From Chrysochromulina tobinii (taxonomy: Eukaryota > Haptophyta > Prymnesiales > Chrysochromulinaceae), in contig JWZX01002731.1 in the NCBI GenBank assembly GCA_001275005.1, forward strand, positions 1-20,316: a stretch of DNA of 20,316 nucleotides, written 5' to 3'. Position numbers and translations under genes: made by a program. The notes beneath the pieces are model-generated. The model had not been told where the DNA came from. It ran no database searches and saw only the letters and a list, made by a program, of their open reading frames with translations. This document shows positions 1-8,117 of the stretch, piece by piece (position 1 is the first letter of the stretch; every line of letters starts with the position of its first letter).

Positions 1-150
1 GTACGCGTGCCGTCGTTCGTTTTTCCCATTCGCGTGCGACACCCGTGGGTGCACCAAGGAAGACACCTAGGTAGCGAATCACCGACTCCCCCTGTGTCTT
101 TTTACCGGTACTGTACGGAAAGCTGTTTGCGGACTTTGCGCAAGGAAGTC

Positions 151-951
151 ATGAGAGTGGGCATCACCGACGTCCGCGCGATGGGCTCCATCCGCGGCAA
201 CGATGACGGTACGGGATCGCAATTAGTCGGGGGCGGGACTAGCATGATCGTTCAGACACCGGCTCACGGTGAGTTCGAGACGCGCCATCGCGTCAAGAAC
301 CATGTGCCACTTGTGGAGTCGACAAAGACGGACTTGCACCGGGCGGTCGACAACAGCGACCCAGGCACTCTCACAGAATTGCTTGCGACGTCGCTCAAGG
401 ACCAGATCGACCACCAGAACCATATGGGCTTCACAGCACTGCACCTCTCGGCTATGACATCGTCGGTCGGGCTTCAGTACGGCGCGGCCGACCCCGACCG
501 CATCATGTGTTGCAAATTGCTCATCGAGGCAGGCGCGAACGTAAACATCCCGGGGCAGTGGGGCCAGACGGCGCTGCAAATTGCATCAATATCGCTCTAT
601 CCGGCCGTCCAAGTGTGCATGTATCTTGTGGATGCACGCGCCGACCTGTTGGCAGTAGACGACTGGGGTTGCACCTGTCTGCACTCCTGCGCATACCTGG
701 CGCACCCAGATCAGCTCAAGGTGCTCATGACTCACCCCGACTTCGAGGCGGCCAAACCTATCGTCAATCATGAGAAGCAGACGGCGCTGCAGGTGGCCAT
801 TCAAGTGTATGAGACGCAGCAGAAGAAGGCCGAGCTAGCTCCCTGCTTCTGCGAGGTGCGCATCCTTCTCGAGACGGGCCAGGGGCTGCCAGATCAAGGC
901 CAGAGCACTGGGCAGCGCACCGACGCCGCTGTGGCAAAGGCAAAACACTGA
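151..951 (+). CDS. Ankyrin-repeat protein
   Basis: This 266-residue reading frame carries several ankyrin repeats. Recognisable ankyrin helices include TDLHRAVDNSDPGTLTELL, GFTALHLSA, KLLIEAGANVNIPG, GQTALQIAS, GCTCLHSCAYL and QTALQVAIQVYE. Ankyrin repeats are protein-binding scaffolds; nothing here indicates a catalytic domain, signal peptide or membrane segment, so a cytosolic or nuclear adaptor role is inferred. The ATG at 151 has a purine at -3 and is the first in-frame ATG, but the frame is open to the left edge of the window, so an upstream exon or earlier start cannot be excluded. In-frame ATGs also occur at 181 and 244. The stop is TGA at 949-951. The gene converges with the low-complexity gene on the opposite strand. 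The ankyrin call is firm; the exact start is not. Confidence 0.75.
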   Translation: MRVGITDVRAMGSIRGNDDGTGSQLVGGGTSMIVQTPAHGEFETRHRVKNHVPLVESTKTDLHRAVDNSDPGTLTELLATSLKDQIDHQNHMGFTALHLSAMTSSVGLQYGAADPDRIMCCKLLIEAGANVNIPGQWGQTALQIASISLYPAVQVCMYLVDARADLLAVDDWGCTCLHSCAYLAHPDQLKVLMTHPDFEAAKPIVNHEKQTALQVAIQVYETQQKKAELAPCFCEVRILLETGQGLPDQGQSTGQRTDAAVAKAKH

Positions 952-1486
952 CCTAAAGATCACTGGCCCATCAAGTATAATTCGTAGTACATGTCGAGTT
1001 GCGAGCGTCAGACAAGAGACATCGACGGACGACGCACACGGTCTCGGTCCGGTCCGGTCACGGACCGCCGCGGCGACGACCCGCCGGCGCGGACCCGCAT
1101 TCGCCGTGGGCCCACGGCGGTACCTAGCTAGAAGCTTCTGGTTTGTAAACGGACACGGGAAGTGTACGCGGTTATAATGGACCAAATGTACACAGTATAC
1201 AGTTAGCGGTTAGCCGGTGGGGTTACCAGGTAAGTGTGCACGTCGAGTAGACAGTGACGAATGACAACGTTGAACGTATAGGGTTTTGCTTTAGGGATCG
1301 GATGAATGATGTGGAGCGCGCTGCATTGGCGTTGTCCCATCGCCGAAAATGCGTCACATGTGTCCACGACTCCGCTCCACATGTCTATTATGCCCTTGTA
1401 AAGCAGAGGCCTAGAGCGCTGGATCGCGCATCTGGCCATCTGCTGCCGGCTGCTGGCCAACGCTGACGAATCGCATCGGCCACGGA
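952..1486. other. Intergenic region between convergent genes, with palindromes
   Basis: These 535 bases separate the 3' ends of two convergent genes, so they should hold both 3' untranslated regions. I see no convincing coding region; a 95-codon frame on the minus strand has no recognisable domain. A perfect 18-bp palindrome lies at 1102-1119, and a shorter inverted repeat (7-bp arms, 4-base loop) lies at 1050-1067. Confidence 0.5.
1102..1119. repeat. Perfect 18-bp palindrome
   Basis: The sequence cgccgtgggcccacggcg is identical to its reverse complement. It lies in the 3' intergenic space between convergent genes and is very GC rich. It could be a protein-binding site or form a cruciform or RNA hairpin in either read-through transcript; no function can be assigned from sequence alone. 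Confidence 0.6.
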
Positions 1487-3754
1487 TCACATGCCCGTTG
1501 GCAGAAAAGAGGCGATCACCTCCTCCTTGTGCAGCGGCTTAGTCAGGGCGCCAATTGGCGAGTAGGACGTGCGACACGCACTCAGGATTGTCTGCGGCGG
1601 TGCGGGCATCTGCTTGTGGTATGGCCCTGTGTTGGTCGCCGAGGTACAGGCGCTAGACATGCACGGCTGTGCCTTTAGAAAGGAAGGCATCGGGGCACAA
1701 GGCGCCGGCGCAGCGGAGGCATGCATCGGCTGCATCGACTGCCCAAAGGATCCTTGGCATGCAGCGATTGCATGCAGTAGCTGCCTCGGCTGCCCAAAGG
1801 GGCCTAGCGGGTGGAAGGGCTGCGGGTTCGGAAGGAAGTTGGGCTGTAGAAGGAAGTTGGGCGGTGGAAGGAAGTTGGGCTGGGTGGGCATCGGGTGCGC
1901 GGAAGCTGTGCCCATGCCTTGCCAAGGGGTGCTCGGGTTCACAGCTGTGGGCGAAGGCAAGGGTGACTCCCCTATGCTTGCAATTTGGCTTTGTTGCAAC
2001 ATCGGCGGTCGACGTCGCGGCCCGCCCATCTCGGCGCCCATCGGCCACGCACCGCTCGGCATCACTTGCGCGACGAAGTTGGGCTGCACCAGAGTGCCGT
2101 TCACCAGAGTGCCGGGCACGGCGTGCAGCGCCTGAGTTGAGGCGAGAGAGGAGATGGGCGAGGAGATGGGCGAGGAGATGGGCGAGGAGATGTGACACGT
2201 CATCACTTGGCTCTGGCACGCGTGTAGGCCATTGTACGTGGACGGGCTGACCGCCCCATGTTGCTGCAGCGACTGCGAGCCTGGCGATGGCGCACGCATC
2301 TCGCCGCTGCCAGGTCCCACCATGCCACTCGCGAACCATGCCGGTGACGACCACGGTCGCATCGGTGACCCCGTAGGTGTGGACTCACCCTCCTCTGGAT
2401 GTGATTGCATGCTAATTGCCTCTTTCATCAGGCTAGTTGGTGTGGACTCGCCCCCCACTGGACGTGAGCAAGAGGGGCTTCCCAAGGGGCTAGGAGCCGA
2501 GCCTCTTGGGCTCCTCTCCTCAGGTGCTCGTCCAATGACGTCCGATTGCATGCTAATTGCCTCTCTCATCAGGTTAGGAGCCGAGCCTCTTGGGCTCCTC
2601 TCCTCAGGTCCGATGCGCGACTCCGATTGAGCCTCGTGGGGGCCGCCGTGGGCATTCTGCATGAGTGACTCGTGGGGGCCGCCGTGGGCATTCTGCATGA
2701 GTGACTCGTGGGGGCCGCCGTGGGCATTCTGCATGAGTGATCGTGCCTGCGCGTGTGATGGCGCCGGCGCCGGCGCTGGCGCCTGCGCCTGCCCACGTGC
2801 GTCTGCGGGTGGGTGGGCGTGCAATCGTGTCTGAGTTCGGCTCTCAATCTCGGCGAGTTCTCTGAGCTCCGCCTGCATGAGCTCAGCAGCCTCGATCTCG
2901 GCCCTCTCGAGCTCAAATCTCGCTCTCTCGGCATTGGCCACGAGTGCTCGGTGCCGGAGCCGGTGGAGCTCGTTCGCGGCTCGTTCGGCCGACGCTCGGT
3001 CGACTAGGCCAGTCTCCACGAGGTTCGTCGGCAGGCTGCGCGCCATCAGCTGGGCGGCTAGCTGTGTGCTCAGCTCGGCGTTCATCGGTGTGTTCGACTC
3101 GAATATGAAGCGCTCGCGGAAGTGCTCGCACTCAGCGACGAGCTCGCTCATGGGAAAGTCGAGTAGGCCCGTCGAGGGTTGCTCTTGCGGCGACTCACAG
3201 TGCCGCGACGTCATCAAGAACGGCGAGCCCGGCTGCTCTTCGTTCTCTGGCATGCGCGGGCGCGGGATTTCGTCGGCAGGGATCAGTTTCTCTCGTAACA
3301 TCTTGCCGCGCAGGTTGGGGTCGAAGGTCGACGTGGCGATGCCGCCGTGGTCGAGAAGCTCTTGCATGATTGCGCTCCCCGTTGCTTCAAGGGGCATCGT
3401 GCCTCGCCTGAGTGGCTCTGGGGTTTGGCTCGGTTTCCGTGGGGCCGCTGCCACCGAGCGCTGTGGGTAGGGTGCCGTCCGCGACTTTCGTAGCGGCGGT
3501 GGCGCGAGTACCTGATCATCGAAGGTAGTCGGAGGCACAGAAGACCTGCGAGCCCAAGCGCCGTGCTGAAGACCTTGGGATAGGGGCATGATGCCGACCA
3601 GTACGCGCGCTGCCATCGAGCGTGGAGAGATATTGGGACTCACATCGCTGTGCACCTTCGAGCCCATCGTCTGAGTCAGCATATCGACATGTTGAATTGC
3701 ATCTAGCTCCACTTTGACTTCGTCCACCCCCACGTCCATATCGATCGACTGCAT
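1487..3754 (-). CDS. 755-residue low-complexity protein with in-frame tandem repeats
   Basis: I do not recognise this protein. It reads from an ATG at 3754 to a TGA at 1487 without an intron. The N-terminal third is Ser/Pro/Arg-rich. Around residues 250-320 there is an Ala/Glu/Arg-rich segment with heptad-like spacing, such as ERARFELERAEIEAAELM, that looks like a coiled coil. The remainder is Pro/Ser/Gly/Gln-rich with internal repeats: three exact copies of SLMQNAHGGPHE, an ISSP run, and PNFL repeats. All the duplications I found are multiples of three (12, 18, 36, 63 and 84 nt), which supports selection on this frame. No signal peptide, membrane segment or catalytic motif is visible. It lies 142 nt downstream of PRP18 on the same strand. 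A scaffold or RNA-associated disordered protein is possible but unproven. Confidence 0.6.
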   Translation of the reverse strand: MQSIDMDVGVDEVKVELDAIQHVDMLTQTMGSKVHSDVSPNISPRSMAARVLVGIMPLSQGLQHGAWARRSSVPPTTFDDQVLAPPPLRKSRTAPYPQRSVAAAPRKPSQTPEPLRRGTMPLEATGSAIMQELLDHGGIATSTFDPNLRGKMLREKLIPADEIPRPRMPENEEQPGSPFLMTSRHCESPQEQPSTGLLDFPMSELVAECEHFRERFIFESNTPMNAELSTQLAAQLMARSLPTNLVETGLVDRASAERAANELHRLRHRALVANAERARFELERAEIEAAELMQAELRELAEIESRTQTRLHAHPPADARGQAQAPAPAPAPSHAQARSLMQNAHGGPHESLMQNAHGGPHESLMQNAHGGPHEAQSESRIGPEERSPRGSAPNLMREAISMQSDVIGRAPEERSPRGSAPSPLGSPSCSRPVGGESTPTSLMKEAISMQSHPEEGESTPTGSPMRPWSSPAWFASGMVGPGSGEMRAPSPGSQSLQQHGAVSPSTYNGLHACQSQVMTCHISSPISSPISSPISSLASTQALHAVPGTLVNGTLVQPNFVAQVMPSGAWPMGAEMGGPRRRPPMLQQSQIASIGESPLPSPTAVNPSTPWQGMGTASAHPMPTQPNFLPPPNFLLQPNFLPNPQPFHPLGPFGQPRQLLHAIAACQGSFGQSMQPMHASAAPAPCAPMPSFLKAQPCMSSACTSATNTGPYHKQMPAPPQTILSACRTSYSPIGALTKPLHKEEVIASFLPTGM
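1831..1884 (-). repeat. Three 18-bp tandem repeats
   Basis: Three consecutive near-identical 18-bp units begin gaaggaagttgggc on the plus strand. On the coding strand each yields a PNFL-containing hexapeptide of the low-complexity protein. A further isolated gaagttgggctg occurs near 2073, suggesting older copies. Confidence 0.8.
2148..2191 (-). repeat. 12-bp tandem repeat, about 3.7 copies
   Basis: The unit gaggagatgggc is repeated head to tail and encodes the ISSP run in the minus-strand low-complexity protein. The unit length preserves the reading frame. Confidence 0.85.
2373..2466 (+). repeat. Introner-like element, copy A (direct repeats around a core)
   Basis: Diverged 31-nt direct repeats at 2373-2403 and 2436-2466 (5 mismatches) flank a 32-nt core. 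The core contains gattgcatgctaattgcctc and ends in tttcatcagg. Read on the plus strand, the left repeat starts gtaggt, a donor-like sequence, and the core ends in a pyrimidine-rich stretch followed by CAG, an acceptor-like sequence. Read on the minus strand, the 63-nt offset keeps the 755-residue frame open and encodes SLMKEAISMQS between two copies of GESTPT. The repeat structure is directly visible; the intron-like interpretation is inference. Confidence 0.7.
2491..2609 (+). repeat. Introner-like element, copy B (direct repeats around a core)
   Basis: Identical 35-nt direct repeats at 2491-2525 and 2575-2609 flank a 49-nt core. Thirty bases of that core (2544-2573) match copy A with one mismatch. 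The core ends ctctctcatcagg on the plus strand. On the minus strand the 84-nt offset preserves the frame and produces NLMREAISMQS between two copies of PEERSPRGSAP. The perfect flanking repeats suggest this copy is younger than copy A. Confidence 0.75.
2633..2740 (-). repeat. Three perfect 36-bp tandem repeats
   Basis: Exact copies lie at 2633-2668, 2669-2704 and 2705-2740, with no spacers. Each encodes the dodecapeptide SLMQNAHGGPHE (in circular permutation) in the minus-strand protein. Their identity implies recent expansion or gene conversion. Confidence 0.95.
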
Positions 3755-3896
3755 CGAGCAGAATGAAGCGACCTGCCAGAGAGGTCTTCGTGCAATTCTC
3801 TTACCAAATTGAGTTGAGGAATCTTTGCGGACTTTTTTGATCGATATTTTATAATCGTCAACAAAGATTGAATGATTCCGGTGCTGCCTGCCTGTT

Positions 3897-5000
3897 CTAA
3901 TTCACCGTCTTCGACGGCCCCGTCGGCGGCATCGCCTTCTGCGCAAACGTCAGCAGTCGCTTGACCGACTGCAAGTACTTGCGCTGCGTCTCGTCGTTCA
4001 TCACGTGGGCGACTTTGGACTCGCGCAGGTGCTGCCGGCCCTGGCGCTCGTGGATGCCGGTACCGGTGATTCCCATGGGCCACGGCGCGTTGCCGATCGC
4101 GCACCGGATGTACGCGTCGTGCGCCTTGACGTACTCCCGTACTTGCATGTAGCTCGTGATCTCTACCATCGCTCCGAGCACATCGAAGGGCATCTCGCGC
4201 GTTCGCAGCTGGCGGAAAAAAGGGCGCATGTGGCGCTTTGCCTGCTGATGGGCGGCGGTCATCTGGCGCCCCGAAAGGCTCGCAGCTTCCTCCTCGGGCC
4301 GTTGGGACAGCTCAGCTTCCCACAACTTGAGCAGCTGCTTGAAGTGGCGTGCGACGGTCTGCTCGGGCGTGGTGGCGACGAAGCTGGGCGCGAGCACGTC
4401 GTCGCCCTCCTCGTCTTCCTCGACCGCGGCGCCGCCACCCGCCTCGCCATCGCGCCCGTCGGCCCGGGCAAGCGTCAGACTCTCATTCTGGCCCCAAGTC
4501 TGTCCTTTCTTGAGCTGATCGTCGACCTCGCTCTCGCTCGGCAGCACGGCGCTCACCGCATGGTAGCGCTCGAGCCGCTCCTCGTCATCCTCGCCGAAGA
4601 GCTGGATCGGCTGTCCGAGCAGCCGCAGCTTGCGCTTCACCTCCGTTGGCTTCATTTTCTCCTTAACGGCCGTCTTGCCGCCCGCCTTGGCTCCGCCGGA
4701 GGCCGTGGCCGCGGAGGCGCCTCCGCCGTGTTCGCCTCCAGAGCTCCCCAACGTCGGAGCTCCGTCGGCGCCAGAGCTGACGCCGGCCGCAGAAGCGGAG
4801 CCATCATCCGGCGCGCGTCTGAACTGCGGCGCGACAGCCTTCTTGCTCCGCTCCTCGGCCTGCCGCGCCTCCTCCTCGTAGTACTGCTTCTGGCGAATCT
4901 GCTCGACCTCGCCGCGCTTAACCCACTTGCGCCCGAGCGTCTCCTTGGCGTCCTGCTGCAGTCGACGCTTGCGTTCTATTTCGGCCTTGATCGCGTCCAT
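3897..5000 (-). CDS. PRPF18: Pre-mRNA-splicing factor 18 (PRP18)
   Basis: This 367-residue protein is a complete PRP18, a spliceosome factor acting at the second transesterification step in exon ligation and 3' splice-site use. The start at 5000 gives MDAIKAEIERKR, matching the family N-terminus; further upstream frame is open but not family-like. An SFM motif (KRKLRLLGQPIQLFGE) lies near residues 118-148. The C-terminal Prp18 helical domain spans about 208-354 and includes MQVREYVKAHDAY and the conserved loop IGNAPWPMGITGTGIH. Between them is a Gly/Ala/Ser-rich linker and an acidic stretch (EEDEEGDD). Family members are usually around 340 residues, so the length fits. The gene is intronless here and is followed after 142 nt by the low-complexity gene on the same strand. 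Confidence 0.95.
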   Translation of the reverse strand: MDAIKAEIERKRRLQQDAKETLGRKWVKRGEVEQIRQKQYYEEEARQAEERSKKAVAPQFRRAPDDGSASAAGVSSGADGAPTLGSSGGEHGGGASAATASGGAKAGGKTAVKEKMKPTEVKRKLRLLGQPIQLFGEDDEERLERYHAVSAVLPSESEVDDQLKKGQTWGQNESLTLARADGRDGEAGGGAAVEEDEEGDDVLAPSFVATTPEQTVARHFKQLLKLWEAELSQRPEEEAASLSGRQMTAAHQQAKRHMRPFFRQLRTREMPFDVLGAMVEITSYMQVREYVKAHDAYIRCAIGNAPWPMGITGTGIHERQGRQHLRESKVAHVMNDETQRKYLQSVKRLLTFAQKAMPPTGPSKTVN

Positions 5001-5424
5001 GCTCTCGCAAGAAGCTCCGGCCCCACGAGCAACACGAGCGTCACTCGTGAGGACTCGACGCGTCTGTGGGGAAACGGGATGGCTGAACTTGTGGTGTGCA
5101 TTGCGTTTCACGACACACGCGACAACCGGTGCTACGGCACTGTTACTGCCCGCTCAGAATTCACACACCTTTGACACCATGCATGCGCGAGTGAAGTGTG
5201 AACACGATGAACGTGTCGATGAACGTGTACTTTGCGGTGTGTTTGACTGAACTTAAGGAGCAGGAGGACATGTTGTGAATGCAGGTTGGGGAATGCAGCG
5301 GCGCAGAGCGACCGTTCCTCGCGTGTTGGCACCCGCAATCCCAGCGCGTTTTGGCTTTCAAGGCCGCTTGTTCGCGCCCACAGGTGCGCGGCACGAAACG
5401 CCAAGAACGAGTAACCATGAAATT
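5001..5424. other. Intergenic region upstream of PRP18
   Basis: This stretch should hold the 3' end of the fucosyltransferase-like gene and the promoter and 5' leader of PRP18, both on the minus strand. A short direct repeat (cgatgaacgtgt) occurs twice around 5205-5230. I see no additional gene. Frames reading across it are shadows of the flanking genes. Confidence 0.4.
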
Positions 5425-7002
5425 CTACAACGTCTCATTAGTATGGCTCCCGCTCCGCCTCGGCCTCAACCGACCGTCAGTCCGACCCTCCGACCACTGC
5501 TCGCAGCTTGCCACCACGGCGCCGCTCTGCAGGTCGAGGTACGCGCGTTTCGAAGGGACCCCCGAGACCCGCCGACGAGCTCCGATGAGATTGGACCACG
5601 TGGAGAACTGGCTGCCGGCAAATCCATGCGCCGCGAGCACGCAAAGCTCGTGCTCAATGAGGGCCGACCGAAGGCCATGGCGCCACGTTTCGTCAATCAC
5701 GTGCTCGGCGAGCTCGGACCACGAGCTCACACGTACTGTGGAGGGGCCGCAGCCGCGCCGAGCCCGATGCCGAGTCAGAGCCTCCGAGGCGGCTGCGGCG
5801 ATGGCAGGCAGCAGGTTGCGGATGGTGTCCGGTTGGTTACTCGCTACGTAGAGAGTGGAGAGGGGCGCTGCGATGGGCGCGGCAGTGACAGCGCTCGTGA
5901 CAGCGCTCGCAGCTGTGGCGGTAATGGCAGCGGTGGAACCGGCGTCTCCGGGAAAGCTGTGCGCCACCGCATCGCCGCTTTGGCAGTCCGGAAAGCCCAG
6001 GCGTGGGACCAGTCGGCCAATCAAGGCCGCGATATCCGAGGCGCGCACCCCCTTTGATGTGGAATCCGCCATGTCAGCCAAGCGCACATGCACCGCAGCG
6101 TACCTGCCGAGCCTCGATGCAAGTTGAGAGGCGCGCGCTCGCACGCTCTCACCGAGGCGCAGCAGTCTCAGGGCACACTGCTGCATCCTAATTAGGATCG
6201 CATCGGTGGCCTGGTCGTCGAGCAAGTCGAGGCTCCCAAACAGGACGCCGTCACCACCTCCCCCACTCGAGGCCTCGTCGTCAGTGGGGATGCCGCCGCG
6301 GTCGGTGCGACGGTTGGAGAGAAGACGCGAGCTGGCAGACTGCGAGCTGCCGCTCCTGCCGCCGCTGAGCTCATCGCTGCTCTTGCTCGTGGATCGGCCC
6401 TCCATGCACAGCAGCGGCGCAAGCCGATGAGCGAACAGGTAATTGTTTGGTAGCCGCTGGGCTGTACGCGAGCATCCGTGAGGCAACCGCCGACAAGCTC
6501 GTCTGGTGTGAGTGCGGCAGCTCGTCAGATGGCAGTAGATGATCGACTGACAGCGACCGTCGTCTTCGGTGACGCGTGGCGAGCGTGACGCACTGCAATT
6601 GTCGGGCTGCCGAAGCAAGCGCACCACAGCTGCGGTGAGAGACGAGGGCTCCGGCGTGAGGTGAAGCGGTTGCTGCGAGTCATGGAGTGACGCAAATGTA
6701 AGCTCGGCAGACGCAAATGAAAGCTGACGAGAGCTCATGACTCGCGCGAGTGGAGCAAACGAGCTCAGGTTGAAGGCCTCATCCGCTTGAAGACTGTCTT
6801 CCACTTCTGCCGATCGGCGGTGCTCGGCTGGCTGGTGAATAGGCGGAAGCACGAGCGTCCTGCCACCTAGCGCGGCCAAGGCGACGTGCTGAAGCAGCAT
6901 GCCGCATTGGTTGCCGAAGCCAGATGAGTGCAAGACGGGGTCGACGATGAAGAGAGGCTTGCGCTCGTGCATTCCACTGTCCGTCCTCTTGAGGACAATC
7001 AT
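5425..7002 (-). CDS. GDP-fucose protein O-fucosyltransferase-like protein
   Basis: The 525-residue protein shows the scattered motifs of the O-fucosyltransferase superfamily, which transfers fucose from GDP-fucose to Ser/Thr of proteins. GFGNQ lies at residues 28-32, followed by a hydrophobic strand (GGRTLVLPPI). YAAVHVRLAD is at 301-310, with the Arg expected to contact the nucleotide sugar. LYVASN is at 384-389, and the late motif GFAGSQFSTWSNLIGARR is at about 460-477. Low-complexity insertions (Ser/Gly-rich near 205-250, Ala/Thr-rich near 355-380) enlarge it. The ATG at 7002 is the first in this frame, but no signal peptide or anchor is visible, although family members usually work in the ER or Golgi; a missing upstream exon is possible. 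The superfamily call is fair; substrate is unknown. Confidence 0.6.
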   Translation of the reverse strand: MIVLKRTDSGMHERKPLFIVDPVLHSSGFGNQCGMLLQHVALAALGGRTLVLPPIHQPAEHRRSAEVEDSLQADEAFNLSSFAPLARVMSSRQLSFASAELTFASLHDSQQPLHLTPEPSSLTAAVVRLLRQPDNCSASRSPRVTEDDGRCQSIIYCHLTSCRTHTRRACRRLPHGCSRTAQRLPNNYLFAHRLAPLLCMEGRSTSKSSDELSGGRSGSSQSASSRLLSNRRTDRGGIPTDDEASSGGGGDGVLFGSLDLLDDQATDAILIRMQQCALRLLRLGESVRARASQLASRLGRYAAVHVRLADMADSTSKGVRASDIAALIGRLVPRLGFPDCQSGDAVAHSFPGDAGSTAAITATAASAVTSAVTAAPIAAPLSTLYVASNQPDTIRNLLPAIAAAASEALTRHRARRGCGPSTVRVSSWSELAEHVIDETWRHGLRSALIEHELCVLAAHGFAGSQFSTWSNLIGARRRVSGVPSKRAYLDLQSGAVVASCEQWSEGRTDGRLRPRRSGSHTNETL

Positions 7003-7313
7003 GCTGCGACGGCATGCGCGAACATCTTGGCTGTGAATTAGCAGTGAATACTGTTTCCGATTTCCGCGATTTGTGCTCTGGAGGGATGTCTCCTGTGTGA
7101 ATTGGCTATGTTAGGAAAGTTTGCTTTTGGTGACCGGACCATACATGAACCTATACACGCACGCACCCTAGCGCCTAGGGGTCAGCGTACTTCCCCAATG
7201 AGATGGGCATGTAGTTACACGGTACGGTTTGCAGTGAATCGGCTGTGTTAACCCAAACATCAGGCAGCCAGTTTCCCCGGTCCAACAGTCTTGCTGCGTG
7301 AAAATTATGGCGG
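7003..7313. other. Intergenic region between two minus-strand genes
   Basis: This should contain the 5' leader and promoter of the fucosyltransferase-like gene and the 3' end of the ankyrin gene. If the fucosyltransferase has an upstream exon encoding a signal peptide it would lie here; I could not identify one confidently. Locally it is less GC rich than the genes. Confidence 0.35.
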
Positions 7314-8117
7314 TCACGAGCTCAGCGCGCCTTCGCATAGGCGCACGCACTCGGCCTGCCTCTGCCTCTGCGCCCATTTGAGGCCCTTGAGCACCGACTC
7401 TTTGCTCACGCCGGCTGAGAGCAACACCTCGACGATCTGGCTGTGCCCGTTGGCGCACGCGACCTCAAACGAGACGAGCTTCCCTTCTGTGCCGTCCTCG
7501 CGCTCCCAGAAGCACTCGAGATCTGGAGGACTGCCTGCCTCGAGTATCACGGCGAGGATCTCGGGGAAGTTTTCGACGCACGCTATGCGCATCGGCGTGT
7601 ACCCATCCTGCGAGATGACGTCCACAGCAGCCGACTGAGCGAGCAGCGCCTCGACGCAGCCGCGATGGCCGCTCATGCACGCGCGCATGAGAGGGGTGTA
7701 ACCCCCGAGCGTCGCCAGGTTGACGTCTGCGCCGTTGGCGAGCAGCAGTCGCACGCACTCGAACTGCGCGAGCTGGCACGCAATGTTGAGCGCGGTCGCA
7801 CCGCTGTTGCTTGGCTGGTCAATCGCCGCGCCGAGCGACAGCAGCTCAAAGGCCACGTCGACGAAGCCATGTTGGCACGCAATAATGAGCGGCGTTGCGC
7901 CGAGCTTGCCTGCACGATTTACGTTTGCGTTCGCATCAATGAGAGCGCGGCAGCACTCGGCCGAACCGGAGGCCGCCGCGCTCATGAGGGGCGTGAAGCC
8001 ACAGACAAAGGGTTCGTCAATGAGCTCGCCCAATGCGATATGGTCGAGGACCTGCGCGATGTCGCCCATCTCGAGCGCCTCCTCGAAGGAAGCTGCCAGG
8101 CTAGATGCCCCCGCCAT
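7314..8117 (-). CDS. Ankyrin-repeat protein
   Basis: A 267-residue protein made almost entirely of ankyrin repeats, starting at an ATG at 8117. Successive repeats begin at FTPLMSAAASGSAECCRALI, ATPLIIACQHGFVDVAFELL, ATALNIACQLAQFECVRLLL, YTPLMRACMSGHRGCVEALL and YTPMRIACVENFPEILAVIL, at about 33-residue spacing from residue 40 to 205. A degenerate last repeat (VSFEVACANGHSQIVEVLL) follows. Consensus loops such as ANANVNRAG and NGADVNLA are clear. It has no other domain, signal peptide or membrane segment, so it is a probable soluble protein-interaction module. It is unrelated in detail to the ankyrin protein at the start of the window, whose repeats are more irregular. No intron is needed. 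Confidence 0.9.
   Translation of the reverse strand: MAGASSLAASFEEALEMGDIAQVLDHIALGELIDEPFVCGFTPLMSAAASGSAECCRALIDANANVNRAGKLGATPLIIACQHGFVDVAFELLSLGAAIDQPSNSGATALNIACQLAQFECVRLLLANGADVNLATLGGYTPLMRACMSGHRGCVEALLAQSAAVDVISQDGYTPMRIACVENFPEILAVILEAGSPPDLECFWEREDGTEGKLVSFEVACANGHSQIVEVLLSAGVSKESVLKGLKWAQRQRQAECVRLCEGALSS

Noticed and set aside
1203-1490. Minus-strand 95-codon frame in the convergent intergenic region
   Set aside because: No recognisable domain, and it overlaps the expected 3' untranslated region of the low-complexity gene.
2633-2740. CRISPR-like array (36-bp repeats)
   Set aside because: The copies are contiguous with no spacers, lie inside a long reading frame and encode a repeated dodecapeptide; the genome is eukaryotic.
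4005-5174. Plus-strand 389-codon open frame over PRP18
   Set aside because: It is the antisense shadow of a gene with unmistakable PRP18 domains; its Leu/Ala/Arg-rich product has no domain.
5275-6057. Plus-strand 260-codon frame over the fucosyltransferase-like gene
   Set aside because: The minus strand carries ordered superfamily motifs (HVRLAD, GFAGSQFSTWS); the plus frame is low-complexity Arg/Gly/Ala with no domain.
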